Notes: generated from the sequence alone by a model not told the origin. A stretch of DNA of 64,000 nucleotides from Anaerotignum propionicum (GCF_024461735.1 NZ_JANGAD010000005.1:62001-126000), one strand, 5' to 3'. Shown: positions 9,381 through 18,298, counted from the stretch's first letter. Numbers and translations: made by a program.

Positions 9381-10529
9381 ATGAGCCAAATTGCATATTT
9401 CAACAATGCTGCAACAACCTATCCCAAGCCGGAAAAGGTATATACTTTTGCAGATAAATTTTACAGAGAAACAGGTGTAAATTCAGGGAGAGGACAAATC
9501 AATTCGGCAAGTAAATTAACTACCCTAACTAGACAAATGCTTCTTGAATTATTCCATGCCAAAAATAAAAAGGTGGTATTTACACCATCCGCTACTGAAG
9601 CAATCAACGTCATTTTGAGAGGACTTCCACTTACAGATAACTGTACAGTCTATGTATCTCCTTTTGAACATAACGCAGTAATACGAACGCTGCACTATCT
9701 GCAAGGTATATATAAGCTGAATATTATCACTTTAGCAGTAGATGAAACCACCCTCAAATATGATGTAGAAAAGATTAAATACCAATTTTCTGAAAGCACC
9801 CCCAATTTAGTGGTAATGAGCCATGGAAGTAATGTTTGTGGCGTTGTTGCACCAATACAAAAAATATGCACCTTATCGCATGGCTATGGAGCAATAAATG
9901 TAATTGATATGTGTCAAACAGCCGGGTTAATTGATACAGATATAAGTGGATCTATATATGATTTTGTTGTGTTTGCTGGGCATAAAACTTTGTATGCTAC
10001 ATTTGGTATCGCAGGTTTTATTTGTAATGGCGATATTATATTGGAACCATTGATATTTGGAGGAACAGGTATCGACTCGGCAAACCTAGATGTGCCTGAT
10101 ACTATCCCTGAGAGATACGAAGTGGGCAGCCAAAATATTTTGGGAATTGCAGGTCTATATGCAGCGCTTGAATGGAACAAAGAAATTGGTATTTCCAACA
10201 TCTATGCTAAGGAACAAGCGAGCCATGATAAGCTCTTAAACATTCTAAAGAAATATGACAACATAAAAGTAATAATGCCTGCAGATGATGTTCTGGCGGT
10301 TGGTGTCGTATCCTGTGTATTTGACGGATACAGCAGCGACAATATCGGACAAATACTAAGTGAACAAGGGGTTGAAGTAAGAACCGGTTTACACTGTGCC
10401 CCAACTGCACATAAATTTTTAGGAACATTCCCTGCCGGCACTGTCAGATTCAGCGTGAGTTATTTTAATACTGATGAAGATTTTGAAAAACTGGATGAAG
10501 CCTTGGAATACATTCATGAAAATAGTTAG
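9381..10529 (+). CDS. sspA: Cysteine desulfurase, SspA/DndA-like (class V aminotransferase)
   Basis: A 382-residue PLP enzyme of the NifS/SufS fold. It begins with YFNNAATTYPKPEKV, has the cofactor lysine in FAGHK (K202) and the catalytic cysteine in RTGLHCAP (C339), near the usual SufS-like position. It should take sulfur from cysteine as a persulfide and pass it to the SspD-like protein. It is placed inside the operon, 15 bp after sspC; as I recall, described ssp loci often have sspA separate or divergent from sspBCD, so the order D-B-C-A is a variant. A housekeeping SufS is unlikely in this context. Confidence 0.88.
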   Translation: MSQIAYFNNAATTYPKPEKVYTFADKFYRETGVNSGRGQINSASKLTTLTRQMLLELFHAKNKKVVFTPSATEAINVILRGLPLTDNCTVYVSPFEHNAVIRTLHYLQGIYKLNIITLAVDETTLKYDVEKIKYQFSESTPNLVVMSHGSNVCGVVAPIQKICTLSHGYGAINVIDMCQTAGLIDTDISGSIYDFVVFAGHKTLYATFGIAGFICNGDIILEPLIFGGTGIDSANLDVPDTIPERYEVGSQNILGIAGLYAALEWNKEIGISNIYAKEQASHDKLLNILKKYDNIKVIMPADDVLAVGVVSCVFDGYSSDNIGQILSEQGVEVRTGLHCAPTAHKFLGTFPAGTVRFSVSYFNTDEDFEKLDEALEYIHENS

Positions 10530-10541
10530 GAGGGCGTAATT

Positions 10542-10823
10542 GTGAGAGATCAAGAGTTTGAAGGTTATTTACTGCAAGATGATAATATAAAGAGTAAAGT
10601 CAAAGCAGTTCGCTCAAGGATAAACAAAGCAAGAATGATCGAACGCCACTTTGATACTTCCCTTGACACGATTGTATCCGATGACGGTATCATGTATGAA
10701 ACCCTTGTCAGAATAAAAGCTGAAATGAAAGATACCAACGGAAATCTATCCAACTCATTGAGAAAATACTATATTTTCTCGACTGGGAAAGCTTTCCCTA
10801 CACTTGGAAATTACAAAAAATAA
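10542..10823 (+). CDS. Conserved small protein of the phosphorothioation operon
   Basis: A 93-residue protein, GTG start at 10542 preceded by GGAGGGCG. It is charged and predicted helical (DNIKSKVKAVRSRINKARMIERHF, then SNSLRKYYIFSTGKAFP). I do not recognise a named family. The lone folded unit loosely recalls N-terminal core-binding helices of recombinases, but that is a weak impression. It sits 12 bp after the cysteine desulfurase and 12 bp before the helicase, so it marks the switch from the modification genes to the putative restriction genes. Confidence 0.7.
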   Translation: MRDQEFEGYLLQDDNIKSKVKAVRSRINKARMIERHFDTSLDTIVSDDGIMYETLVRIKAEMKDTNGNLSNSLRKYYIFSTGKAFPTLGNYKK

Positions 10824-10835
10824 GGAGGTGTAATT

Positions 10836-13016
10836 ATGAGTTTTTTAGATGTAGTTATTAAAACCGAGTACCGTTCACTTATTGATGATATGGTAAAAGA
10901 TTTTTATACTCCCCTCTTAAATGAAGCAACCATATATAAGCGAGCTGTTGGGTTTTTCTCATCGTCAGCGCTTATCGAAATATCAAAAGGTATATCGGGA
11001 CTTATAAAGAATGGCGGGAAAATACAATTAGTTGCATCTCCCAAATTAAGCGAAGATGATATTGAAGCTATTGAGAAAGGCTTTGAAAAAAGAAAAGAAA
11101 TCATCGAGAACTGCATTGAGCGTTCTTTTGAAGAACCTAAAAATATATACGAAGAACGAAGACTTAACCTACTGGCTAATTTAATTGCCAATGGACAGCT
11201 TGATATTAAAATTGCATTTTTAGAAGAAGAAAACAGCATTGGTATGTTCCATGAAAAGATGGGAATTATGACCGATACTGAAAATAATACAATAGCCTTT
11301 ACCGGCTCCATGAATGAAAGCAAAAATGCATTCTCACACAATTATGAGTCTATTGATGTGTTCTGCTCTTGGGATCATGATAAAGACAGAGTTTTAGCCA
11401 AGGAAAGTGCATTCACATCTATTTGGAGTGATTGTGAACCACACATCAAAACTATTGATTTTCCAGAAGTAGCAAAAGAAAAACTACAAAAATATAAAAA
11501 AGATAGTATTATTGAATTGGATATAGACCAGGATGAAGAAAGTAACAGGAGCTCATTAAACTGTTTAACTTCGTGCAAAGTAAAAAATGTTCCAATGATT
11601 CCAACAAACTTCAAACTATATGAATATCAGACCAAAGCTATTGAGAAGTGGAAAAGCTATAATTTTAGAGGGATTTATGATATGGCTACCGGTACAGGTA
11701 AAACATATACAGGACTTGGAGCATTAACTGAATTATATAATTTTTGCAATGGCAATCTAGCAGTTATTATTGCTTGCCCTTATCAGCATTTGGTGGAACA
11801 GTGGGTTGAAGATATTGAATTGTTTAATATTGCTCCGATAATTGGATTTAGTGGTTCTCCGCAAAAAAATTGGAAAGCCAAACTTTCTGATGCTGTCAGA
11901 AACCAAAAGCTCAAAGTAAACGGATGTAATTTCTTTTGCTTTATATGTACAAACGCAACATACACTTCTGATTTTGTGCAAAACAAGATTTCAAAAATCA
12001 GAGAAAACACCTTGATATTAGTAGATGAGGCTCATAATTTTGGAGCGACAAACCTTAGCACAAAACTATTAGATCAAGTAAAATATAGACTTGCATTATC
12101 AGCAACATTGGATAGACATAATGATGAAGAAGGAACAGCTGCACTATATAGGTATTTTGGAGAGAAATGTATTGAATATCCTTTAGAAAGAGCAATTAAA
12201 GAAGGAAAACTAACTCCGTATAAGTATTATCCGGTTGTCGTTACATTAGATGATGACGAGTTAGAGATATATAATAATCTTTCATCCGAAATAGCCAAAA
12301 ATATCATAAATAAAAATGGTAAGATCAAACTTTCAAAATATGGAGAGATATTAGCACTTAAAAGGGCAAGGATTGTTGCAGCAGCACGACAAAAGATTGA
12401 ATCCTTACGGACACACATCAAGCCATATCAAAATGATAATTTTATTTTGGTATATTGTGGCGCGACTTCAATGTTAAGCGATGGTGAAATATACCCTGAT
12501 GAAGAGTCTGATGATTTAAGGCAAATTGAAGTGGTAACAGATTTATTAGGCAATGAATTGAATATGCGAGTATCACAATTTACTTCTAAAGAAGATGTTG
12601 AGGAACGAGCGGTATTAAAAAAACAATTTGAACAAGGAAAAGCATTGCAAGCGCTAATTGCCATAAAGTGTTTAGATGAAGGCGTGAATATTCCTAAAAT
12701 CAAAACTGCTTTTATTTTAGCATCTACTACAAATCCAAAAGAATATATTCAACGTCGTGGACGTGTGCTAAGAAAAGCACAAGGGAAAGAATATGCTGAA
12801 ATATACGACTTTGTTACATTACCTCGCCCTTTAAATACAGTATCGTCACTAACGGCAGATGAAGTTAAGCGAGATATCAGCCTTGTTAAAAATGAAATAA
12901 ATCGTATAGAAGAATTTGCGAGAATATCACTAAATTCAATGGAGGCAAATTCTGTTATTTGGGAAATCAAGGATGCGTATAATTTGTACGATGAAGTTAC
13001 AGAGGAGGAATTATAA
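10836..13016 (+). CDS. DEAD/DEAH-box helicase with N-terminal PLD-like nuclease domain
   Basis: A 726-residue protein. The N-terminal ~210 residues look like a phospholipase-D-type nuclease (FHEKMGIM with H139 and K141, then FTGSMNESKNAF). A superfamily-2 helicase follows: Walker A ATGTGKT (284-290), DEAH box (397-400), SAT motif LALSATL, and motif VI QRRGRVLR. Such fusions act as restriction helicase-nucleases in several defence systems. Placed directly after the sspDBCA-like genes, it is the best candidate for the main effector that attacks unmodified DNA. It might correspond to part of the reported SspFGH module, but I cannot map it gene by gene. Its stop overlaps the next start by one base (TAATG). 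Confidence 0.82.
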   Translation: MSFLDVVIKTEYRSLIDDMVKDFYTPLLNEATIYKRAVGFFSSSALIEISKGISGLIKNGGKIQLVASPKLSEDDIEAIEKGFEKRKEIIENCIERSFEEPKNIYEERRLNLLANLIANGQLDIKIAFLEEENSIGMFHEKMGIMTDTENNTIAFTGSMNESKNAFSHNYESIDVFCSWDHDKDRVLAKESAFTSIWSDCEPHIKTIDFPEVAKEKLQKYKKDSIIELDIDQDEESNRSSLNCLTSCKVKNVPMIPTNFKLYEYQTKAIEKWKSYNFRGIYDMATGTGKTYTGLGALTELYNFCNGNLAVIIACPYQHLVEQWVEDIELFNIAPIIGFSGSPQKNWKAKLSDAVRNQKLKVNGCNFFCFICTNATYTSDFVQNKISKIRENTLILVDEAHNFGATNLSTKLLDQVKYRLALSATLDRHNDEEGTAALYRYFGEKCIEYPLERAIKEGKLTPYKYYPVVVTLDDDELEIYNNLSSEIAKNIINKNGKIKLSKYGEILALKRARIVAAARQKIESLRTHIKPYQNDNFILVYCGATSMLSDGEIYPDEESDDLRQIEVVTDLLGNELNMRVSQFTSKEDVEERAVLKKQFEQGKALQALIAIKCLDEGVNIPKIKTAFILASTTNPKEYIQRRGRVLRKAQGKEYAEIYDFVTLPRPLNTVSSLTADEVKRDISLVKNEINRIEEFARISLNSMEANSVIWEIKDAYNLYDEVTEEEL

Positions 13017-13180
13017 TGGCTGAAATAAACGGAATTCAAATTGATGAAAAAAAGGCAAAAAGGTTACTACAAAAGCTCGTTATGATGGAAAAGAAAAATA
13101 TTGTTTCCAAGCAGGATAGCGATTCGAAAATGGTAGAAAAAATCAAGAAAATGATTGAGGAGGAAGTAGAATGCTTTTAA
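13016..13180 (+). CDS. 54-residue coupled small protein
   Basis: The ATG at 13016 shares its A with the helicase stop codon, and the frame ends in TAA at 13178-13180, ten bases inside the next gene. The product is a basic-to-acidic, strongly helical peptide (MAEINGIQIDEKKAKRLLQK at the start, KMVEKIKKMIEEE near the end). Overlap at both ends implies translational coupling, so it is probably a real subunit linking the helicase and the SMC ATPase. No family recognised. Confidence 0.65.
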   Translation: MAEINGIQIDEKKAKRLLQKLVMMEKKNIVSKQDSDSKMVEKIKKMIEEEVECF

Positions 13181-15156
13181 GATCATTAAAAATGATGGAC
13201 TTTCGTCAGTTCAAAAATGAAAGTATAACCTTTGCTGCTGATCCCGAAAAAAATGTAACCATAATCATGGGGGAGAATGGTGCGGGTAAAACAACTATTT
13301 CTCAAGCATTTTCTTGGTGTTTGTATGGCGATACAGATTTTGACGACAAAACTATGCTCAATAAAATCACTTCCGCAGCTATGAAACCGGGCGAAAAAAA
13401 AAGTGTATTAGTAGAATTGGAGCTTACCCATGCGGGCACTGATTATACAATTACTACGGAACAAGTCTATGAAAAGGATTATTCTAATAAGTTGAAAGCC
13501 AGCCAAGTAGTTAGAAATATTTCTCATAAGAGAAATGGTCAACAAGAATTTGCTAAACCTCTTGAAATTGAAGTTTTGATTAAGGAAATTTTACCTAAAG
13601 ATCTTTCTAAATATTTCTTTTTCGATGGTGAACGCATTGGAAATATGAGTAAAGAAATTCGAAAAGGAAAAAGCCAAACCTTTGCTACCGCTGTACGAGG
13701 ATTGTTGGGGCTGAATGCTATTCAAGCAGGTATAGATCATCTAAAACCCACATCTAAGTATGCGGTAATCGGCAGTTACGATGACCGATACAATACAAAA
13801 AGCGATTCAAGAATAGCAAAATATAATGAGGATATCAGATCATATCAAGAAAAACTTGAAAAAATTGAAAGTATACTGCCCGATATTGATAATGAGATCC
13901 AGCTGGCATCAGATCGCGTAGAAGTGCTTTCTGATAAAATTCGGCAATCTCAAGATGGCGAAAAACTGCAAAAGGTAAAAATAGAGTTGCAAAGAAAAAT
14001 TGTGAGTAGCACACAATCCAAGCTAAATGCTACCGAAAGTATGGTTAAATCATTCAATAAAAATGCCTCCTCTTACTTTTCAAAATCCATGATTAAAAAG
14101 TCTCTCGAGCTATTATCAAAAGGAGATTATTTGGAAAAAGATATTCCTGCCATGCACGCTAAAACCATTGATTACTTACTTAAACGTGGAGTATGCATAT
14201 GTGGAACAAAATTAGAGGTTGGAAGTCGGGCATATGACGAACTAATAAAGTTATTAGATTACATCCCTCCAAAATCAATTGGAACATTGGTCGGTCAGTT
14301 CGTGCGTGAAGCTGAATTAAAAGCCAAAAGCGGCAACGAGTTATTTGATGACTATTCCAAGAACTTTTCTGTCGTAGTAGGGTTAGAAAACTCTATCAAG
14401 GAAATGCAAAATGATATAGCCTTAATTGAAAAACAATTAGAGGGTTATAAGGGAATTGGGCACCTGCAGCAAGAACTGTCGTTATGTGAAAGAACTGTAC
14501 GTGAAAAAACCAATGAAAAAGTTGAATTATTAGCGAACCAAAAGGTTATTTTGCAAAGTCAAGATAGGTTAAAAACCGAACGTGCAACCCTTGCAATTCA
14601 AGATGAACAAAACAGAAAAATTGAAGTATATAAAGCTTATGCTCAATATATGTATGATGAATTGACAAAGGTATATCAGCAAAGCGAAACGACTATACGG
14701 ACAAAGCTTGAAATGACCATCAATAATATTTTCAAGGATATTTACAATGGCGGGCTATCTCTTTCTATTGATGAAAAATACCAAATTCAAGTTAATGTGG
14801 ATGAGTTTGATGACAATGATGTGGAAACTTCAACAGCACAAAGTATATCTGTAATATTTGCATTTATTACAGGTGTTATCAAACTTGCAAGAGAAAGCAG
14901 GGAGCCAGATTCAACCGAGAACAATCTACTTGCTGCTGAGCCTTACCCTCTTGTTATGGATGCACCTTTGTCTGCTTTTGATAAGAGAAGAATTAAGACG
15001 GTTTGCGAGGCATTGCCAAAAGTTGCCGAACAAGTTATTGTTTTTATCAAAGATACAGATGGAGAGATTGCAGAAGAACACATGAGCAGCAAAATCGGTA
15101 AGCGATACGAATTTGATAAGAACAACGAATTTGAAACTAAGCTTGTTAGGAGGTAA
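13171..15156 (+). CDS. DndD-like SMC/Rad50-type ATPase
   Basis: A 661-residue ATPase of the DndD/RecF/SMC class. The head begins MLLRSLKMMDFRQFKN and has Walker A GENGAGKTT (34-42). Long charged helices, likely coiled coils, surround a CICG motif (342-345), a possible zinc-hook relic. The C-terminal Walker B is PLVMDAPLSAFD with D597. DndD stimulates nicking and sulfur transfer in dnd systems; here, downstream of an ssp-like set, it may instead energise the restriction complex with the PLD helicase. Expression is coupled to the 54-residue gene by a 10-bp overlap. The next gene follows after 4 bp. Confidence 0.8.
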   Translation: MLLRSLKMMDFRQFKNESITFAADPEKNVTIIMGENGAGKTTISQAFSWCLYGDTDFDDKTMLNKITSAAMKPGEKKSVLVELELTHAGTDYTITTEQVYEKDYSNKLKASQVVRNISHKRNGQQEFAKPLEIEVLIKEILPKDLSKYFFFDGERIGNMSKEIRKGKSQTFATAVRGLLGLNAIQAGIDHLKPTSKYAVIGSYDDRYNTKSDSRIAKYNEDIRSYQEKLEKIESILPDIDNEIQLASDRVEVLSDKIRQSQDGEKLQKVKIELQRKIVSSTQSKLNATESMVKSFNKNASSYFSKSMIKKSLELLSKGDYLEKDIPAMHAKTIDYLLKRGVCICGTKLEVGSRAYDELIKLLDYIPPKSIGTLVGQFVREAELKAKSGNELFDDYSKNFSVVVGLENSIKEMQNDIALIEKQLEGYKGIGHLQQELSLCERTVREKTNEKVELLANQKVILQSQDRLKTERATLAIQDEQNRKIEVYKAYAQYMYDELTKVYQQSETTIRTKLEMTINNIFKDIYNGGLSLSIDEKYQIQVNVDEFDDNDVETSTAQSISVIFAFITGVIKLARESREPDSTENNLLAAEPYPLVMDAPLSAFDKRRIKTVCEALPKVAEQVIVFIKDTDGEIAEEHMSSKIGKRYEFDKNNEFETKLVRR

Positions 15157-15160
15157 AAAA

Positions 15161-15694
15161 ATGTTTGATAAAGAGTATTCCTTTAAGGGCAATCATGCTA
15201 TAAAAGTCAATAGATTGACAGCTTCACTCTCCGAAAAAAATAAAGATATCAAAATATTCCAAAGAAATATCGATGTTTACGTAACCGCCCCTTTAGTTGG
15301 ATTCTTATATGGACGAAAAGCAGATGTAGATAAAACAACTACAGATACCGCTAAAATAATGGGTGATAGAGTTATTAACTCAAAGGAGGATTTGAAATTC
15401 AATTATAGACTTATTATGCTTCTTGACGACAAAAACGAATCCAATGCCGAAGAAAGAATCAATAAAGCATTCAGATATATAGAAAGTGATAAGTCTGTTT
15501 CCGACGAAGCATTATTTGAAGATTATGTGCGTGGAGGAATTGATGTCCTTTATGAAAAGATCATAGAGAAATCCAATTCCCTTGATGAATATCTAACTAA
15601 TCTATATGATTTTTTAGAAGAGTTTGAAGAACGTTATAATGAAGCTATCACTTCAGACGACATTATGGATTTATGTAAATTAGCAAGAAGTTAA
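15161..15694 (+). CDS. Unknown protein downstream of DndD-like ATPase
   Basis: A 177-residue protein starting MFDKEYSFKGNHAIKVNRLT; ATG 15161 follows AGGAGGTAAAAAA exactly, so the longer upstream frame is rejected. The N-terminal part contains FQRNIDVYVTAPLVGFLYGRKAD, the C-terminal part is helical and acidic. The position after a DndD-like gene is that of dndE, but it is longer than DndE and lacks the DndE opening I remember, so I do not call it DndE. It may be an accessory DNA-binding or assembly factor. Confidence 0.6.
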   Translation: MFDKEYSFKGNHAIKVNRLTASLSEKNKDIKIFQRNIDVYVTAPLVGFLYGRKADVDKTTTDTAKIMGDRVINSKEDLKFNYRLIMLLDDKNESNAEERINKAFRYIESDKSVSDEALFEDYVRGGIDVLYEKIIEKSNSLDEYLTNLYDFLEEFEERYNEAITSDDIMDLCKLARS

Positions 15695-15707
15695 AAGAGG
15701 TGACGAT

Positions 15708-16799
15708 GTGGCAAATACCGAATTACATACTGCAATAAGTGACTTAGTAAGTATTTCTCAAACAAAGGGATACTTGTCTTTCGATGATATTTTAGATGTG
15801 ACAGACAAATTCGATTTGCCACTGGATGACGTTGATCGTATTTCAGACCGATTGTTAACAATGGGAATAATTCTTAGGGAGAATGACAATCACACACTTT
15901 CCATTGAAGATGAGGACGATGAGAGCAGCAACAGAAGCAAAATCGACTATGATTTAATGTTTGATGAGATTATAACTGAATATCCTTCACTAAAAGCATT
16001 TATAAATGAAGTTAGACTGATTCCACCACCTCAAGTAAAAGAAGTTGACTCGCTCTTTTATCAAGCTATGGAGGGCAATAAGTATGCCTATGACAGAATT
16101 ATAAAAATGTACTTAAAGGTAGTTGTTCGTATGGCATACTTATTAAGTCAGCAATATTACTTACCCTTAGAAGATACTATCCAGGATGGAGTTTTTGGTT
16201 TGATTTCGGCATACAAGTCGTTTGATCCTACATCAGACAGATGCTTTTCAACTCAAATAGGTTGGGTGATTCGCAATGCAATTCTTCGTGAGGCTCCCAC
16301 AGTAAACCCACAGGTGTATTTTCCTGTCCATGTTAAAGAGCAACTCTTTTCTATATATGATCTTGTTTTTGAGCATCAGTGCGAGAATTGTTCGGATGTA
16401 GAAATCTGCCCTGGTTTAATACGAGTAGTAAGTGATAAGTTGAGTGTCGATAATGAAACTGCCTATTCTTATGTAAAATACTTAATCCGCTTCGAAAGCC
16501 TTGATTCACTAATCCAAAATAATGAATACCTATTTAATGACGGCGGTGCAATATCAGAAAATATTGTTGAGAACATTTATGCATATGAAATAAATGAGCA
16601 ATTATTATTTTTGCTTAGTGAATTAAAAGAGCGAGAAATAGCTGTAGTGAAACACAGGTATGGATTCTATGATGGTAAAGAAAAGACACTTGAAGAAGTC
16701 GGTTTGATATTTGGAGTAACTCGTGAAAGAATAAGGCAGATTGAAGCAAAAGCAATTAGAAAGCTTCGTGATAACAAGAAGGTAGTAAGATTGACATAA
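15708..16799 (+). CDS. Sigma-70-like RNA polymerase sigma factor inside the defence operon
   Basis: A 363-residue protein. Residues 5-60 resemble sigma region 1.1; 110-200 resemble region 2 (GNKYAYDRIIKMYLKVVVRM, LEDTIQDGVFGLISAYKSFD); the C-terminus is a clear region 4 with a promoter -35 recognition helix (EREIAVVKHRYG, EEVGLIFGVTRERIRQIEAK). Between regions 2 and 4 lies C225-x2-C228-x5-C234, which could bind zinc or an Fe-S cluster. The GTG start at 15708 is preceded by AGAGGTGA; an overlapping ATG at 15706 is in another frame. It is 13 bp after the previous gene and 13 bp before the next, so it is a true operon member. It may direct its own operon or redirect polymerase during infection; both are inference. 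Confidence 0.82.
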   Translation: MANTELHTAISDLVSISQTKGYLSFDDILDVTDKFDLPLDDVDRISDRLLTMGIILRENDNHTLSIEDEDDESSNRSKIDYDLMFDEIITEYPSLKAFINEVRLIPPPQVKEVDSLFYQAMEGNKYAYDRIIKMYLKVVVRMAYLLSQQYYLPLEDTIQDGVFGLISAYKSFDPTSDRCFSTQIGWVIRNAILREAPTVNPQVYFPVHVKEQLFSIYDLVFEHQCENCSDVEICPGLIRVVSDKLSVDNETAYSYVKYLIRFESLDSLIQNNEYLFNDGGAISENIVENIYAYEINEQLLFLLSELKEREIAVVKHRYGFYDGKEKTLEEVGLIFGVTRERIRQIEAKAIRKLRDNKKVVRLT

Positions 16800-16812
16800 G
16801 GGAGTAATAACA

Positions 16813-17598
16813 ATGAAGAATAGGGCTATGCGAAAACAAAATAAATCAAAAATATTTAACGAATACTTAAAAAAACTAAATTATCCGATACTTTCCATTT
16901 CGTTATTATTGATAATTATTTGTATTTTAGCAATGTGGTACATTTCAATTAAGTGGGAAACACCTACTTATTTAAGTAATATTTTATATTCCGTTTTAGG
17001 AACCGTTTTATCAATGATTGTTGCTTTTATGCTTTGGGAAGTATTTGCTAAGAGATCATTTGCAAAAGACGTGTTAGGTTTAGCTTCTATCTCTGACAAT
17101 TTACTGGAAAGCGGAATTGATTATTATTATGAAAATTTCAAATATATTAAATGGGAATTTGAGCTTAAATATAAAAAAGAACTAAGCATTGTTGTTGTTT
17201 ATGCCTATACTTGGGTTAATAGTAATTTTGAAACACTTAAAGAATTTACACTGGAAGGTGGAAAAATAAGAGTTTTTTTGCCTAACTTTAAAAACCAAGT
17301 GATAATAAAACATTATGCTGACCGTTTTTTATATACTGAAAGTGATATGAAAGAAAAAATATCATCAGCAATTGATATTTTTGAAAAATTAAAGGCAGAA
17401 ATTTATCTATATGATGATATTTTAAAAACTACATTTTATATGTATGATGATGCAGCCATAATAGCTCCTTTTCATCATAAAAAACAAAAATCTCCTGTTC
17501 CTGCTCTCAGAATAGAAAAAGGTGGAAAATTATTTGAATTCATCGAAAGTGAGATTAATTCTATTAAAGATAATTCTGAAATATTGGAGGAACAATGA
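16813..17598 (+). CDS. Two-TM protein with soluble PLD-like domain, putative membrane effector
   Basis: A 261-residue protein. After a basic start, two hydrophobic helices are visible (about 25-47, ISLLLIIICILAMWYI, and 55-78, VLGTVLSMIVAFMLWEVFA). The remaining ~180 residues form a soluble domain with GGKIRVFLPNF, followed by AEIYLYDDIL, TFYMYDDAAIIAPF. This pattern recalls degenerate phospholipase-D-like sensor or effector domains that follow two TM helices in several defence genes; assignment is tentative. It lies 13 bp after the sigma gene and 3 bp before the exonuclease, suggesting a functional pair. Confidence 0.6.
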   Translation: MKNRAMRKQNKSKIFNEYLKKLNYPILSISLLLIIICILAMWYISIKWETPTYLSNILYSVLGTVLSMIVAFMLWEVFAKRSFAKDVLGLASISDNLLESGIDYYYENFKYIKWEFELKYKKELSIVVVYAYTWVNSNFETLKEFTLEGGKIRVFLPNFKNQVIIKHYADRFLYTESDMKEKISSAIDIFEKLKAEIYLYDDILKTTFYMYDDAAIIAPFHHKKQKSPVPALRIEKGGKLFEFIESEINSIKDNSEILEEQ

Positions 17599-17601
17599 AC
17601 A

Positions 17602-18174
17602 ATGAAAAATAATATTGGAGAAAGATTACTTTTTATCGATACTGAAACAGGTGGTATAGATCCTACTAAACATACCTTATTATCTATTGGCTTAGTCGTG
17701 TGGGACTCAACTAAGGGTATTCTTGATTCAAAAGAAATACTAATTAAAAGTGATGAGTACATAATTACTAAAGAGGCTCAACGGATCAATAGGTTTGAAA
17801 GAGATACACATGAATTGACAGCTCTACCACCCAAAAAAGCAATAGAAAGGATTATTGACTTTAACTCGAATTGGTTTGATTTAAATATGCTCGTTCCACT
17901 TGCAGGACATAATACACAATTCGACGTCTCTTTTATTAAAACCTTTTTAAAAGAAAATAATCGTTCTTATAACGAAATTTTTTCACATAGAATTATTGAC
18001 ACATATACGTTGCTAAGAAGTTTATATTATGCTGGCAAAATAACTGATGATATTTCAAGTTCAGCGCAAGCTTTTAAATATTTCAACATAAAGGTTGAAA
18101 ATAGACATTCTGCCCAAGGTGACGCTATCGCAACAGCAGAGTTATTTGAAAAGCTATTAAAACTAATGGTGTAA
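17602..18174 (+). CDS. DEDDh 3'-5' exonuclease (DnaQ-like)
   Basis: A 190-residue single-domain exonuclease. The catalytic set is complete: D13 and E15 in FIDTETGG, D108 in GHNTQFD, and H169/D174 in HSAQGD. It is the size of stand-alone DnaQ/RNase T-like enzymes that degrade single-stranded DNA or RNA with divalent metals. It starts 3 bp after the two-TM protein and ends the operon. In a phosphorothioation island it could process nicked phage DNA or, since PT linkages resist exonucleases, discriminate modified from unmodified strands; this is speculation. Confidence 0.82.
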   Translation: MKNNIGERLLFIDTETGGIDPTKHTLLSIGLVVWDSTKGILDSKEILIKSDEYIITKEAQRINRFERDTHELTALPPKKAIERIIDFNSNWFDLNMLVPLAGHNTQFDVSFIKTFLKENNRSYNEIFSHRIIDTYTLLRSLYYAGKITDDISSSAQAFKYFNIKVENRHSAQGDAIATAELFEKLLKLMV

Positions 18175-18256
18175 TAAACGCTCAAGTTTACCAAATATTC
18201 AATAATTATGTAATTGGTGTTATTTAAATACTATATGATAAATTTAAGGACTGTAG

Positions 18257-18298
18257 TTCTAAAAAGACATCGTTAATTAATCAAATGATTTTTTAGAA
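18257..18298 (+). terminator. Possible terminator of the defence operon
   Basis: TTCTAAAAAGACAT (18257-18270) pairs with ATGATTTTTTAGAA (18285-18298) with two mismatches. It is AT-rich and has no separate T tail, so it is a weak call. It is the only hairpin between the exonuclease gene and the change to the GC-richer mobile-element block near 18360. The rest of 18175-18360 shows nothing I recognise. Confidence 0.35.

Noticed and set aside
12749..13039. Minus-strand frame of 96 codons over the helicase end
   Set aside because: Opposite to a well-supported gene with helicase motif VI and lacking a start signal.
15161..15694. DndE identity for the unknown protein after the DndD-like gene
   Set aside because: It is longer than DndE and lacks the expected N-terminal pattern; position alone is not enough.
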